In this document: piece by piece, positions 18,667 to 27,176 of the stretch
Position numbering within the stretch: position 1 is the stretch's first letter
How the letters are laid out: each line of letters begins with the position of its first letter
Assembly: GCF_041549525.1 (NCBI RefSeq)
Contig: NZ_CP157456.1
Location: forward strand, 4,092,001 to 4,156,000
DNA: 64,000 nt
Origin: Paenarthrobacter aurescens
Lineage (GTDB): Bacteria; Actinomycetota; Actinomycetes; Actinomycetales; Micrococcaceae
Direction of reading: 5' to 3'
Notes under the pieces: generated by a model
Told to the model about the DNA's origin: nothing
Database searches by the model: none
What the model saw: the letters and a program-made list of their open reading frames with translations, nothing else
Position numbers and translations under genes: made by a program

Positions 18667-20274
18667 GTGTCACATCCCCCTTCCCCCACCCCGCTCACCG
18701 GCAACCCACCTCAAGTGGCACCATCAGAAATTCCGACAGCCGGGAATCCTGCGTCCAAAGGCTTGAAGGCCGGATCCATCGGCATCGGCCCCACCGTCGC
18801 CCTCGGCCTGGCAGCCGTAGCACCCGCCTACAGCCTGGCCGTGACGCTCGGCTTCGTAGTCCTCGCTGTAGGGGCGAGCACCCCTGCAGCATTCCTCCTG
18901 GGCTTCGTTCCCATCCTGTTCACCGCCCTGGCGTTCAGGGACCTCAATAAGGAGATGCCCGATTGCGGCGGCGTTTTCGTCTGGATCACCCGCGTCTTCG
19001 GGCCGGTTGCCGGGTGGTTCCTGGGCGGCTGGGTGCCACAGATGGCCACCTTCATTGCGGGCGCCGCCGTGGCTCAAGTCGCCACCACGTACCTGCTCAC
19101 CTTCTTTGGCTTGGCATCGATCGCCGCCCAACCCCTTGCCGTAGCTGCCATCGCATGTGGGTTGATCGTCCTGAGCGCATGGATCGCGGCGAGGGGAATC
19201 GAGCTCTCCGCCTGGGTGCAGTACGCGCTGATTGGCCTCCAGCTGGTGGCACTCGGCGGATTCTGCATCGCAGCCTTCACCGCCATGGCCACGGGTAACG
19301 CCACAGAAGGCGCAGAAAAGCCGGGCCTGGACTGGTTCAATCCCTTTGCCTCCGGCGACATGTCCGGCCTTGTGTCCGGCGTCATCCTCTGCCTCTTCAT
19401 CTACTGGGGCTGGGATGCGCTGATCGCGGTGAATGAGGAAACCACGGACCGGAAAGGCACACCCGGCAAGGCTGTGGTGATCACTACCATCATCCTGCTG
19501 TTCTTCTACGTGGTGACGGCTACGGCCGCCGTCGGATTTGCCGGAACTGCCAGCATCATCGATCCCGAGACCGTTTCGGACGTCCTCTCGGTTCTCGGGC
19601 CGCAGGTGACGGGAAGCGTTTTTGGCCAGGTGATCGTTCTCGCGGTGGGGCTGTCTGCGTTGGCAGCACTGTTGACGGTGGCGGTCAGCACGCCGCGCAC
19701 ATGGCTCAGCATGGGCACGTACGGCGCCCTCCCCAAGGCCACCACAAAGATGCACCCCAAGCGAGGAACACCCACCACCTCCATCGTCTGGTGGGCCGCC
19801 ATCACCGCAGCCATCACCCTGGGGCTGACGGCAATCAGCGCTGACTTCATCGGCCTGGCCATCCTGTCGGTGGGACTGATGATCGCTGCGTACTATGCGG
19901 CCACAGCCCTGGCCTCCGTGGTGTACTTCGCCCCGCAAATGCGCACCTCCGCATCAGCCCTCATCCTGAAGGGCATCCTCCCTGGTTTAGGCGCACTCCT
20001 GATGATCGGAGCGTTCGCTTACAGCGCCGTGGACATGCTGTCCCCTGAATACGCGGGACTGTCCTGGCTGGGAATCGGTTCGGTGTTCTGGATTGGGATC
20101 GGCGCGCTGTGCTTGGGCTTGCTGGTGACCGCGATCCTGAGGACCAAACTGCGCCGCTTCTTCTCCGGCGAAGCCATCCCCCGCGGAAATGTCACCACCC
20201 GCCACCACCTTCCAACAATTCTCAGCAATCAGATTCTCAGCAATCAGATCCACAGCAACGAAACCGAGGCATAA
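18667..20274 (+). CDS. APC-family amino acid/amine permease
   Basis: A 535-residue, about 12-TM permease of the amino acid-polyamine-organocation superfamily. The TM1 region (GIGPTVALGLAAVAPAYSLAVTLGFVV) and the TM3 region (GGVFVWITRVFGPVAGWFLGGW) are typical. The GTG at 18667 is chosen because GAGGAG lies 6 nt upstream; an ATG further up would lie inside the operator. The C-terminal tail holds a duplicated 15-bp unit (ILSNQILSNQIHSN). It is directly followed by a nitrilase gene, so import of an amide or amine and its hydrolysis are probably linked. Repression by the divergent TetR is expected. Confidence 0.88.
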   Translation: MSHPPSPTPLTGNPPQVAPSEIPTAGNPASKGLKAGSIGIGPTVALGLAAVAPAYSLAVTLGFVVLAVGASTPAAFLLGFVPILFTALAFRDLNKEMPDCGGVFVWITRVFGPVAGWFLGGWVPQMATFIAGAAVAQVATTYLLTFFGLASIAAQPLAVAAIACGLIVLSAWIAARGIELSAWVQYALIGLQLVALGGFCIAAFTAMATGNATEGAEKPGLDWFNPFASGDMSGLVSGVILCLFIYWGWDALIAVNEETTDRKGTPGKAVVITTIILLFFYVVTATAAVGFAGTASIIDPETVSDVLSVLGPQVTGSVFGQVIVLAVGLSALAALLTVAVSTPRTWLSMGTYGALPKATTKMHPKRGTPTTSIVWWAAITAAITLGLTAISADFIGLAILSVGLMIAAYYAATALASVVYFAPQMRTSASALILKGILPGLGALLMIGAFAYSAVDMLSPEYAGLSWLGIGSVFWIGIGALCLGLLVTAILRTKLRRFFSGEAIPRGNVTTRHHLPTILSNQILSNQIHSNETEA

Positions 20275-21174
20275 ATGCGCATCCTGTCCATCGCAGCAAT
20301 CCAGACCACCCCGGTCCCCCACGATCTTGAGGCCACCTGGGCTCGGTTTGAAGCACAGGCTGAGTCAGCCAAGAAGCTGGGCCCCGACGTTGACGTCATC
20401 GTGGTTCCGGAACTGCTGCTGTCCGCGCCCGGCGAGTTCCTGCTTCCGGACCCTGAAGGCGAAACCCGTTCCGCTGCACCCATCCCCAGCCCACTGACGG
20501 ACCGCATCTCGGATCTCGCGCGCAGGCTCAACGTGTGGCTCGTGCCCGGTTCACTGCTGGAAACGGACAACGGAAACACGTACAACACCGCAATAGCAGT
20601 CTCACCGCAAGGCGAGATTGTGGCGCGCTACCGGAAGCTCTTTCCTTGGCGTCCGTTCGAGACCACCACGCCCGGCGATTCCTTTGTGACCTTCGATATC
20701 CCCGGATGCGGACGAATCGGCCTGGCCATCTGCTTCGATGGCAGCTTCCCCGAAGTTGCGCGCCAGCTGGCCTGGCTGGGGGCTGAAGTCATCATCCAGC
20801 CCACACTGACCACTACCCGGGACCGGGCCATGGAAATTGTCATGTCCCAAGCCAATGCCTTCGCCAACCAGGTTTATGTGGTGAACGTCAACGGAGCGTC
20901 GCCCTGCGGCGTGGGCGAGAGCGTGATGGTGGATCCTGAGGGGACCATCATGCAGCAAGCCCGGGGTGGGGAAGAGGTCCTGTTCGCCGTACTGGATCTT
21001 GACCGCGTCACCCAACTCCGCCGCTACGGCACGCATGGCATCAACCGTCCGTGGGCGCAGCTGAGGGACCAGGAGGGCACCTTGGCCTTCCCCATGTTCG
21101 GTGGCGCGCACTTCCAATCACCGGAGTGGGCTGAAGAGTCGGCTCCGGCCGGGCAGGCCAGCCGGAGGGCCTGA
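20275..21174 (+). CDS. Carbon-nitrogen hydrolase (nitrilase superfamily)
   Basis: A 299-residue cytosolic amidase of the nitrilase superfamily. The Glu-Lys-Cys triad is present: Glu46 in VVPELLL, Lys121 in YRKLFPW and Cys153 in LAICFDGSFPE. It begins on the base after the permease stop, so the two are translated together. Family members hydrolyse aliphatic amides, omega-amides or N-carbamoyl amines. The substrate is presumably imported by the APC permease. A terminator hairpin follows. Confidence 0.88.
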   Translation: MRILSIAAIQTTPVPHDLEATWARFEAQAESAKKLGPDVDVIVVPELLLSAPGEFLLPDPEGETRSAAPIPSPLTDRISDLARRLNVWLVPGSLLETDNGNTYNTAIAVSPQGEIVARYRKLFPWRPFETTTPGDSFVTFDIPGCGRIGLAICFDGSFPEVARQLAWLGAEVIIQPTLTTTRDRAMEIVMSQANAFANQVYVVNVNGASPCGVGESVMVDPEGTIMQQARGGEEVLFAVLDLDRVTQLRRYGTHGINRPWAQLRDQEGTLAFPMFGGAHFQSPEWAEESAPAGQASRRA

Positions 21175-21208
21175 GCGCCGGCCAACCCAGGACCCACGCA
21201 AACTCAAG

Positions 21209-21244
21209 AAGCGTTCGACGGCGGGCTGCCGTCGTCGAACGCTT
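21209..21244 (+). terminator. Terminator, CGACGGCG-family variant
   Basis: AAGCGTTCGACG (21209-21220) pairs with CGTCGAACGCTT (21233-21244) around a 12-nt loop, followed by TTTCC. It ends the APC/nitrilase operon. Confidence 0.88.
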
Positions 21245-21265
21245 TTTCCGCACCCTAGAGAAGAT

Positions 21266-21286
21266 CAGGTTACTTACTTCTATACT
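21266..21286 (+). promoter_or_regulatory. Candidate promoter of the first ZIP gene
   Basis: TATACT (21281-21286) is a good -10 hexamer and lies 6 nt before an in-frame GTG (21293) and 9 nt before the ATG (21296). No ribosome binding site is seen, so the mRNA may be leaderless. CAGGTTACTT just upstream resembles other half-palindromes near stress-type genes here. Confidence 0.45.
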
Positions 21287-21295
21287 GGCGTTGTG

Positions 21296-22090
21296 ATGGC
21301 ATCACTGTGGTTTGGATTGATTGCCTCAAGCGCCTTGGTCATAGGCGCAATCATCGGCGTGCGCTTCGAGCTTCCGAAGCGGCTCCTTGCCATCCTGCTG
21401 TCCTTCGCCGCCGGCTCACTCATTACTGCGCTGGCCTTCGAATTGTTCGAGGACGCCTACGAACAAGGCGGGATCATCCGGGCGGCGGTGGGGCTCCTGG
21501 CAGGCGCAATCGTCTTTACGGCTTTGAGTGCGCTGCTGGATCGCTGGGCGCAACCCGGGCGAACATCACAGTCCAAACCTGCAGACGAAGTACAAGGCAG
21601 CCCCAAGCTGGACACCGACGCCGCCGCGTCAGACAAAGCCGCCACCTCCGCCTCAACACGTGGCGCGGCCGGCATGGCATTGTTGGCGGCGGTGACCTTG
21701 GACGGCGTGCCGGAAAACGTGGCCTTGGGCATCTCTTTAGGGGAAGGAGCGGGCGGCCTCGCACTTCTGGCAGCCATCTTTGTTTCGAACCTCCCCGAAG
21801 CCCTGGTGGGCGCATCATCCATGCGCAGCCAGGGGCGCAAAGCCGGGTCCATCATGCTGCTCTGGAGCGTATGCGCCGTGTTGCTGGTTGCCGCAGTGGT
21901 ACTCGGCGCCGGGCCACTCTCCTCAGTGGAGCCGGAAACAATTTCACTCCCCCTCGCTTTTGCCGCCGGTGCCGTGATCGCCTCACTCGCCGACACCCTG
22001 ATGCCTGAGGCCTACGAGCACGGAGGGCCGGCCGTGGCTCTGAGTACCGCAGCAGGATTTGTCCTGTCCTTCACACTCTCCCTGGCCTGA
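21296..22090 (+). CDS. ZIP-family metal transporter
   Basis: A 264-residue membrane protein of the ZIP (GufA-like) family with about eight membrane segments. A charged, variable cytoplasmic loop (residues about 82-120, GRTSQSKPADEVQGS...) separates TM3 from TM4, as usual. The metal-site segments read TLDGVPENVALG in TM4 and VSNLPEALVG in TM5. The usual HN of TM4 is DG here, while the Pro-Glu is kept. A paralogue lies at 51553 with the same substitution. It probably imports a divalent cation such as zinc; specificity is uncertain. The ATG at 21296 or the GTG at 21293 may be used. Confidence 0.85.
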   Translation: MASLWFGLIASSALVIGAIIGVRFELPKRLLAILLSFAAGSLITALAFELFEDAYEQGGIIRAAVGLLAGAIVFTALSALLDRWAQPGRTSQSKPADEVQGSPKLDTDAAASDKAATSASTRGAAGMALLAAVTLDGVPENVALGISLGEGAGGLALLAAIFVSNLPEALVGASSMRSQGRKAGSIMLLWSVCAVLLVAAVVLGAGPLSSVEPETISLPLAFAAGAVIASLADTLMPEAYEHGGPAVALSTAAGFVLSFTLSLA

Positions 22091-22122
22091 GCAGCACTCA
22101 ACGCAAGCGGCACTCAACGCAG

Positions 22123-22160
22123 GAAACGCACGACGGCGAGTACTCGCCGTCGTGCGTTTC
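22123..22160. terminator. Bidirectional terminator, 38-nt perfect palindrome
   Basis: The 38 bases 22123-22160 are a perfect palindrome, with arms GAAACGCACGACGGCGAGT and its complement. It lies between the convergent ZIP and DUF6458 genes and ends GTTTCTTCT on the plus strand. Confidence 0.88.
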
Positions 22161-22210
22161 TTCTGTAAGTTGCGGCTGCTGGGCCTTGCGAGAACTAGAC
22201 CCTGCGAGAA

Positions 22211-22441
22211 CTAGACCTCGGGGCGCCGCTCGACCACGGTGTGGGGATCGCCGCGGCGCTCAACCACGGTGCGGCGGGTCCTGTTGGACATGGCAATGGA
22301 AATGATGAGGCCGATGATGCCCACCCCAATCAGGATGTAGCCCACCAGGACTTGATCAAGGAAGGGAATGATTCCGGGGGCGAGCGCGAAAGCCAGAATA
22401 GCTCCAATGGCAATCAGTGCAATGGAAGAACCAATTCTCAT
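22211..22441 (-). CDS. DUF6458-family small membrane protein
   Basis: A 76-residue protein with two predicted membrane segments (IALIAIGAILAFALA and VGYILIGVGIIGLIISIAM) and a charged C-terminal tail, RRTVVERRGDPHTVVERRPEV, which contains a duplicated TVVERR. The N-terminus MRIGSSIALIAIGAILAFAL matches the DUF6458 family of actinobacterial envelope proteins of unknown role. The motif GTCATCAGGATACT lies 52 bp upstream of the start and is shared with the Ser/Thr kinase upstream region. Confidence 0.85.
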   Translation of the reverse strand: MRIGSSIALIAIGAILAFALAPGIIPFLDQVLVGYILIGVGIIGLIISIAMSNRTRRTVVERRGDPHTVVERRPEV

Positions 22442-22492
22442 AACGTGCTCCTCAGGTTTTTTCGGTGCAGTCAGGGTCTACACCGAATCTGT

Positions 22493-22506
22493 GTCATCAG
22501 GATACT
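22493..22506 (-). promoter_or_regulatory. Shared upstream motif GTCATCAGGATACT
   Basis: Exact 14-base match to 11092-11105. Read on the minus strand it contains AAG-TATC-CTG, a half-palindrome like those before the PRC-barrel gene (30276) and the small membrane protein gene (42416). Confidence 0.35.
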
Positions 22507-22557
22507 TATGATCTGCGGCTCCGGCCAGTCATCGCCGCGCCGCTTTAAGCAGCCTTG

Positions 22558-23454
22558 TTAGTGACCGTAGCGTTCCGCCACCCGGGCGATTGCGTCCTCA
22601 GGAGTCGGAGCCGGGCCGAAAACCTGCTCCTGACGGGTGACGTCCGCTACGTACTTTCCGGTTTCAAACCATGCCACCATGCTGGCCATATCGCCCACCA
22701 ACGGCAGGACCTTAGCCGTCACCTTGCCCAGCCCGGCAATTGCGCCTGAGGGCACGGACATCACCTTGATCTGCTTGCCTGCCCTGTAGCCGGCCAGTTC
22801 CGCGGCTTCATGAATGCTCACCGGCCTGCTCCACCCAATGTCTATGCGCTCACCTTCAACAATGTCCGCGTCCACCGCTTCGGCAAGGTAGGCGGCAACA
22901 TCGCTGGCCAGGACGAACGTCAGCCGGGCGTCCTTGGAACCGAGCCACACGAAGCGGCCCTTCGCAAAAGGATCCCCTCCCATCCCCACCGCCTGGTCAA
23001 AGAAGGCCCCCGGCCGCAGGGCCACAAACGGAACACCAAGCCTTTCGAACGCGTCCTCGGCCAGTTTTTTGTTCCAGAAATGGGGAATCTGGGGAGTTTG
23101 GTCGCTGGTGACAATGCTGATCAGCACAAAGCGCGGCACGGCAGCGTACTTGGCGGCGACAGCCAGGTTGCTGTTTCCGAACGTATCAATGGCTTGAGCG
23201 TTCCTGTCATTGCGGGTATAGCCGGCAGCCGTGGAGATCGCCGCGGAAACCCCTGTCATCGCGGTGATCAGGGAAGCGGTGTCCAGCATGTCGCCGCGGA
23301 CGATTTCCACACCCTTGGCCTCAAGTTTTGCGGCCTTGGATTTGGGCCGCACCAGCGCCCGGACCTTCTTGCCGCGTTTGAGAAGCTCATCCACCACTTG
23401 GCCACCCAGGAAACCCGTAGCGCCAACAACAAGGACAGGCAGGTCTTCGGCCAC
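22558..23454 (-). CDS. NAD(P)-binding SDR, NmrA-like
   Basis: A 298-residue atypical short-chain dehydrogenase. The Rossmann motif GATGFLGG is at residues 11-18, with the NADP-type basic segment LVRPKSKAAKLEAKGVEIVRGDM after beta-2. The canonical YxxxK is not evident, as in NmrA-like redox sensors and NAD(P)H:quinone-type atypical SDRs. It is divergent from the XRE-cupin regulator at 23572, which may also control it. Its reaction cannot be given. Confidence 0.82.
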   Translation of the reverse strand: MAEDLPVLVVGATGFLGGQVVDELLKRGKKVRALVRPKSKAAKLEAKGVEIVRGDMLDTASLITAMTGVSAAISTAAGYTRNDRNAQAIDTFGNSNLAVAAKYAAVPRFVLISIVTSDQTPQIPHFWNKKLAEDAFERLGVPFVALRPGAFFDQAVGMGGDPFAKGRFVWLGSKDARLTFVLASDVAAYLAEAVDADIVEGERIDIGWSRPVSIHEAAELAGYRAGKQIKVMSVPSGAIAGLGKVTAKVLPLVGDMASMVAWFETGKYVADVTRQEQVFGPAPTPEDAIARVAERYGH

Positions 23455-23551
23455 AGTTTCTCCTCAGTGGTTCTGTTTCTAGGGTCAGTGGTAGCACGCC
23501 ATGGGAGCTGCAATCCAGAGCCGACTCCAAGTCGCTACTAAAGTGCACTGT

Positions 23552-23571
23552 TAGTGCAGTATGATGCACTA
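23552..23571. promoter_or_regulatory. Operator overlapping the -10 of the XRE-cupin gene
   Basis: TAGTGCA (23552-23558) and TGCACTA (23565-23571) form a perfect inverted repeat. It overlaps the -10 hexamer TATGAT (23560-23565), which lies 6 nt before the ATG. A further AGTGCACT palindrome is at 23542-23549. Autoregulation is likely. Confidence 0.7.
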
Positions 23572-24174
23572 ATGGATGAAAGCACCACCACCCTCTCCCT
23601 GGCAATCGGCGCCCGGGTAAAGCAGGAACGCCAAAGCCGCGGATGGACCCTGGATCAGTTGGCCGACGCCGCGGGAGTGAGTCGCCGAATGATCATCAAC
23701 GTGGAGCAGGGAGCCGCAAACCCCAGCGTCGGAACACTGTTGCGCATCAGCGATGCCCTGGGTGTTGGACTTCCTTCCCTGGTGGAATCCCCCCGGCCCA
23801 AAGCGGTCAAAGTGACCCGCAGCGGCGAAGGCGCAACCTTGTGGACCAGCAAACAGGGCGGGCGCGGAGTCCTGGTGGCCGGCACCGAGTCTCCGGATGT
23901 GGTGGAACTCTGGGACTGGACGCTTGGCCCCGGAGACCAGCACGGCAGCGAAGCCCACGCCTCAGGAACCAAAGAACTCCTGCAGGTACTCCAGGGCACC
24001 CTGACCGTGGACGTCGACGGCCAGGTGACCACCCTTGAAATGGGCGATTCCATGACCTTCCCGGGCGACGTTGCCCACTCCTACGCCAACCAGGGCAAGG
24101 AGCCCGCCCGGTTCTCCCTGGCCGTGTTTGAGCCGGGCGTGGGTTCAGGACACCTGCAGGAGGCCGGCTCATGA
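23572..24174 (+). CDS. XRE-family regulator with C-terminal cupin domain
   Basis: A 200-residue regulator. Residues 10-65 form an XRE HTH (ARVKQERQSRGWTLDQLADAAGVSRRMIINVEQGAANPSVGTLLRI). Residues about 110-190 form a small cupin (GDQHGSEAHASGTKELLQVLQGTLTVDVDGQ, FPGDVAHSYAN). It likely binds a small ligand such as an amino acid and represses its own operon. No ribosome binding site is visible and TATGAT ends 6 nt before the ATG, so a leaderless mRNA is probable. The EamA exporter gene overlaps its stop by 4 bp and is the presumed target. Confidence 0.88.
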   Translation: MDESTTTLSLAIGARVKQERQSRGWTLDQLADAAGVSRRMIINVEQGAANPSVGTLLRISDALGVGLPSLVESPRPKAVKVTRSGEGATLWTSKQGGRGVLVAGTESPDVVELWDWTLGPGDQHGSEAHASGTKELLQVLQGTLTVDVDGQVTTLEMGDSMTFPGDVAHSYANQGKEPARFSLAVFEPGVGSGHLQEAGS

Positions 24175-25145
24175 GGACCCCTCAAAGCCTTCCCGTTCCC
24201 CCATGGGGGTTGGCAGTGGCCGCCATGATCTCCGTCCAACTGAGCTCTGCTTTCTCGGTAGGCCTCATTGGCCAAGTGGGCGCGGCAGGGACGGCATGGC
24301 TGAGGTTGAGCATGGGTGCCATCATCTTCCTGGCCATCGCCCGGCCGCCCCTTCGCTCTATCCGCAGGCCGGACATCCTGCCCCTCCTGGGACTCGGCAT
24401 TGCCACCGGGCTCATGACCATCATGTTCCTCGCCGCGATCGAGCGCATTCCGCTGGGCACCACGGTGGCCATCGAATTCCTGGGACCCCTGACGGTGGCA
24501 GCGATTCGAAGCCACAACCGCAAAGCCTTGGCGTGGCCCGCATTGGCGCTGGCCGGCGTCGTCCTCCTAACCGAACCCTGGCATGGGGAGATCGATGCGC
24601 TGGGCGTCATGTTCGCCGCGATCGCCGCCGTTGGCTGGGGGGCCTACATTCTGCTGACCCAAAAAATCGGCGACCGTTTCACCGGAACAGGGGCCCTCTC
24701 GCTCACTGTCCCCGTAGCTGCCGTCACGGCCGCAATAGTCGGTGTTCCACAAGCAGCCGGGCACCTCAGCCTGGAAGTTCTGCTGGCTGCCCTCGGTGTG
24801 GCAGTGCTCATGCCGGTGCTCCCCTTCATCCTGGAAATGATGGCCCTGCGGCGCATGACGTCCAACGCCTTCGGCACTCTCATGTCCCTGGAACCGGCCT
24901 TTGGTGTGCTCCTTGGACTACTGGTCCTGCATCAGCAACCGTCCATTGTCCAGTTCATTGGCATCACCCTGGTTGTGCTGGCGGGTGCCGCGGCCCAGCG
25001 AGGTGGCCAGAGGAACCCGCCGTCCGCTGAGGCGGTCCTGGGCTTGGAGCCGCCGCTTTCCAACGGCCCTGGGAAGGTGACTACGCCAGCCAGCACGCCG
25101 GCCAGCACGCCGGCCAACACGTCCGGAAGTTCGGCCCGGACTTAA
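24171..25145 (+). CDS. EamA-family exporter (RhtA-like)
   Basis: A 324-residue protein with ten membrane segments in two EamA halves (residues about 15-135 and 150-280). The closest general match is the RhtA-type threonine/homoserine exporter group, for instance GTTVAIEFLGPLTVA and LMSLEPAFGVLLGLLVLHQ. Its ATG overlaps the regulator stop (ATGA). Together they look like an amino acid or metabolite export module governed by the cupin regulator. The last 25 residues are a Pro/Ala/Ser/Thr repeat tail (PASTPASTPANT) from a duplicated 12-bp unit. Confidence 0.87.
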   Translation: MRTPQSLPVPPWGLAVAAMISVQLSSAFSVGLIGQVGAAGTAWLRLSMGAIIFLAIARPPLRSIRRPDILPLLGLGIATGLMTIMFLAAIERIPLGTTVAIEFLGPLTVAAIRSHNRKALAWPALALAGVVLLTEPWHGEIDALGVMFAAIAAVGWGAYILLTQKIGDRFTGTGALSLTVPVAAVTAAIVGVPQAAGHLSLEVLLAALGVAVLMPVLPFILEMMALRRMTSNAFGTLMSLEPAFGVLLGLLVLHQQPSIVQFIGITLVVLAGAAAQRGGQRNPPSAEAVLGLEPPLSNGPGKVTTPASTPASTPANTSGSSART

Positions 25146-25163
25146 GCCCGGGATTCTGCGTGC

Positions 25164-26282
25164 TCAGATGGTGATGACCACCTTCCCGCGGGCTTTACCG
25201 CCGTCGAAATAGCGCATGGCTTCCGGCACCTGCACCAGCGGATACGTGCGGTCGATGGCCGGGGCGATGGTCCCTGCATCCAGGAGGCCTGCCAGATACT
25301 CAAGGTCGGCGGCCGACTGGGCGCCCAAGATCATGGTGAGCCGTTGCTTGATGAAAGGGGAGAGCATCACGGCCCGCAACTGCCGATCCAAACTGCCCGT
25401 CCATGAGCCGCCCTCCTCTCCACCGGTGATCACAGCAGTGCCGGAAGGGGTGAGCGCGCGGCGTAGCCGGGAAACGGAAGGGTTGCCTGCGATGTCGATG
25501 ATGACGTCGTAGCGGGGAGCGCCCCCGGCGGCATCGCGCCCACCGACACCCGCGAAGTCCTGGGTGGTGTAGTCAATGACGTGGTCCGCGCCGAGCACCC
25601 GCACCAGGTCCAGCTTGGCGGTACTTGCCACACCGGTCACCTCGGCGCCGGCTGCCTTGGCCAGCTGCACCGCAAAACTACCCACACCACCTGAGGCGCC
25701 GGTGATCAGGACCTTGGGTTCCTTGTCCGCCCGGCCGGAATGGGAGTGGATGCCGCCGGAAGCGGGCTGGATACCGGCGGCATTGGGCTGGATACCGGCG
25801 GCACGCAATGCCATCAAGGCAGTGCAGGCAGACACGGGAACAGCTGCGGCTTCCTCAAAGCTGATACCCGCCGGCTTGTGGGCGAGCTGGTTCTCGCGGG
25901 CAGGGGCGAACTCCGCGAAGGAGCCCTTCCCCGAGCCGAACACCTGGTCACCCACCACAAACCGCGTCACTTTGGAACCCACAGCTTCCACCGTCCCGGC
26001 GAGGTCCAAACCGGGGACCGGATTCCTCGGAGCCCGGAATCCATAAGCCAAGCGGACGGCATACGGCAGGCCTCTGGTGACATGCCAGGTCCCGCGGTCC
26101 AGTCCCGCCGCCACAACCTTTACCAGCACCTCGTTGTCCGCCATGGACGGGCGTGGGATTCGAGCCTCATGCAGCATCTCGGCGGAGCCGTAGGCCTCCT
26201 GGACAACAGCCCGCATGAACGGAGCCGGCATGGCGGGCTGGTGGTGATCACGTGATTCCTTGGCTTGCTGACCAGTGGTCAT
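25164..26282 (-). CDS. Zinc-free medium-chain dehydrogenase (quinone oxidoreductase-like)
   Basis: A 372-residue MDR-superfamily enzyme. The NADPH-binding motif is ITGASGGVGSFAVQLAKAAGAEVTGV; the substrate-side signature is NPVPGLDLAGTVEAVG. The catalytic and structural zinc Cys residues are absent, so it is of the quinone reductase/enoyl reductase type. A repeat-derived insertion, AAGIQPNAAGIQPASGGI, precedes the Rossmann fold. The ATG at 26282 (MTTGQQAKES) is preferred, with AAAGG 8 nt upstream. It is divergent from a TetR gene, with two GTAC-N3-GTAC palindromes between them. It likely reduces an electrophilic or quinone compound sensed by that TetR. Confidence 0.85.
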   Translation of the reverse strand: MTTGQQAKESRDHHQPAMPAPFMRAVVQEAYGSAEMLHEARIPRPSMADNEVLVKVVAAGLDRGTWHVTRGLPYAVRLAYGFRAPRNPVPGLDLAGTVEAVGSKVTRFVVGDQVFGSGKGSFAEFAPARENQLAHKPAGISFEEAAAVPVSACTALMALRAAGIQPNAAGIQPASGGIHSHSGRADKEPKVLITGASGGVGSFAVQLAKAAGAEVTGVASTAKLDLVRVLGADHVIDYTTQDFAGVGGRDAAGGAPRYDVIIDIAGNPSVSRLRRALTPSGTAVITGGEEGGSWTGSLDRQLRAVMLSPFIKQRLTMILGAQSAADLEYLAGLLDAGTIAPAIDRTYPLVQVPEAMRYFDGGKARGKVVITI

Positions 26283-26322
26283 GGCCGGACCTTTCAGGAG
26301 TGATTGGTTTTTCAGCATTTTC

Positions 26323-26333
26323 GTACGCTGTAC
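26323..26333. promoter_or_regulatory. TetR operator 1, GTACGCTGTAC
   Basis: A GTAC-N3-GTAC palindrome between the divergent dehydrogenase and TetR genes. Its centre is 24 bp from operator 2. Confidence 0.65.
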
Positions 26334-26346
26334 CAATCACGCTACC

Positions 26347-26357
26347 GTACACTGTAC
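26347..26357. promoter_or_regulatory. TetR operator 2, GTACACTGTAC
   Basis: Second GTAC-N3-GTAC palindrome. Flanks agree too (CGTACNCTGTAC in both). Confidence 0.65.
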
Positions 26358-26414
26358 TAAAGCGCTAGGGGCCCACGCTTCCGCCCATAAGCCCCCACTA
26401 AACATGGAGACCAC

Positions 26415-27077
26415 GTGACTGCAGCACCCCAGCGACCACCCCTCAGCCGGGAACGCGTTCTCGAATGCGCCGTCGCGCTCGCAGACCAGTCCGGGATCGG
26501 CGCCCTGACCATCCGCACGCTGGCACAAAGCATGGGAACCAAACCCATGTCCCTCTACTACTACGTGGCCAACAAGGACGAAATCCTGGACGGCATAGTG
26601 GACATGGTCTTCAGCGAGATCGATCCTCCGGCGCCCGGGGGAGACTGGCGCGGGGAAATGCAGCGGAGGGCCCACGGAGTGCGGTCAGCGCTGAGGCGGC
26701 ACCCCTGGGCAGTGGGCCTGCTGGAAAGCCGATCCGCCCCGGGCCCGGCCACGCTCCGGCACCACGAAGCCACGCTCGCCACCTTGAGGGAGGCGGGCTT
26801 CACCGTCCATCTGACAGCCCACGCCTATGCGCTGCTGGACAGCTACATCTACGGCTTCGCCCTGCAGGAAGCCGCCCTGCCGTTCGAGGGGCGGGATACT
26901 GCTGCCGGGATCACCAACCCCATCATGGAGCGCTTCGCCACCGGTGAGTATCCGCGGATGGTGGAGATCGCCGTCGAGCATGTCCTCAAACCCGGCTACG
27001 ACTTTGGCGACGAGTTCACGTTCGGACTCAACCTCATCCTGGACGGCCTTGAACGCTTGAAGTCAGGCACCGACTAA
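26415..27077 (+). CDS. TetR-family regulator with TetR_C-type ligand domain
   Basis: A 220-residue repressor. The HTH (SRERVLECAVALADQSGIGALTIRTLAQSMGTKPMSLYYYVANKDEILDGIVD) and the following helices match the TetR_C_1 branch that includes tetracycline-type repressors. The GTG at 26415 has GGAG 6 nt upstream. It is divergent from the quinone-reductase-like gene and probably represses both through the two GTAC-N3-GTAC sites. Ligand unknown. Confidence 0.88.
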   Translation: MTAAPQRPPLSRERVLECAVALADQSGIGALTIRTLAQSMGTKPMSLYYYVANKDEILDGIVDMVFSEIDPPAPGGDWRGEMQRRAHGVRSALRRHPWAVGLLESRSAPGPATLRHHEATLATLREAGFTVHLTAHAYALLDSYIYGFALQEAALPFEGRDTAAGITNPIMERFATGEYPRMVEIAVEHVLKPGYDFGDEFTFGLNLILDGLERLKSGTD

Positions 27078-27134
27078 GACCCCGCCTGACGGGAGTCGCG
27101 AGTCTCATTGGAGGCGCTCAGGATGACGGGGTAC

Positions 27135-27152
27135 GGTCAGGCATAGCTGACC
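27135..27152. promoter_or_regulatory. Inverted repeat GGTCAG-N6-CTGACC upstream of GH15 gene
   Basis: A perfect 6-bp inverted repeat, 25 bp before the GH15 start. It may be an operator; no regulator is adjacent other than the upstream TetR. Confidence 0.4.
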
Positions 27153-27176
27153 ACGCCGAATAAGGGAGCTGAGTTC

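Noticed and set aside
18724..19938. 404-codon minus-strand open frame inside the APC permease gene
   Set aside because: It is a complementary-strand shadow of GC-rich coding sequence; the protein is Gly/Asp/His-rich with no family pattern, while the plus strand is a clear permease.
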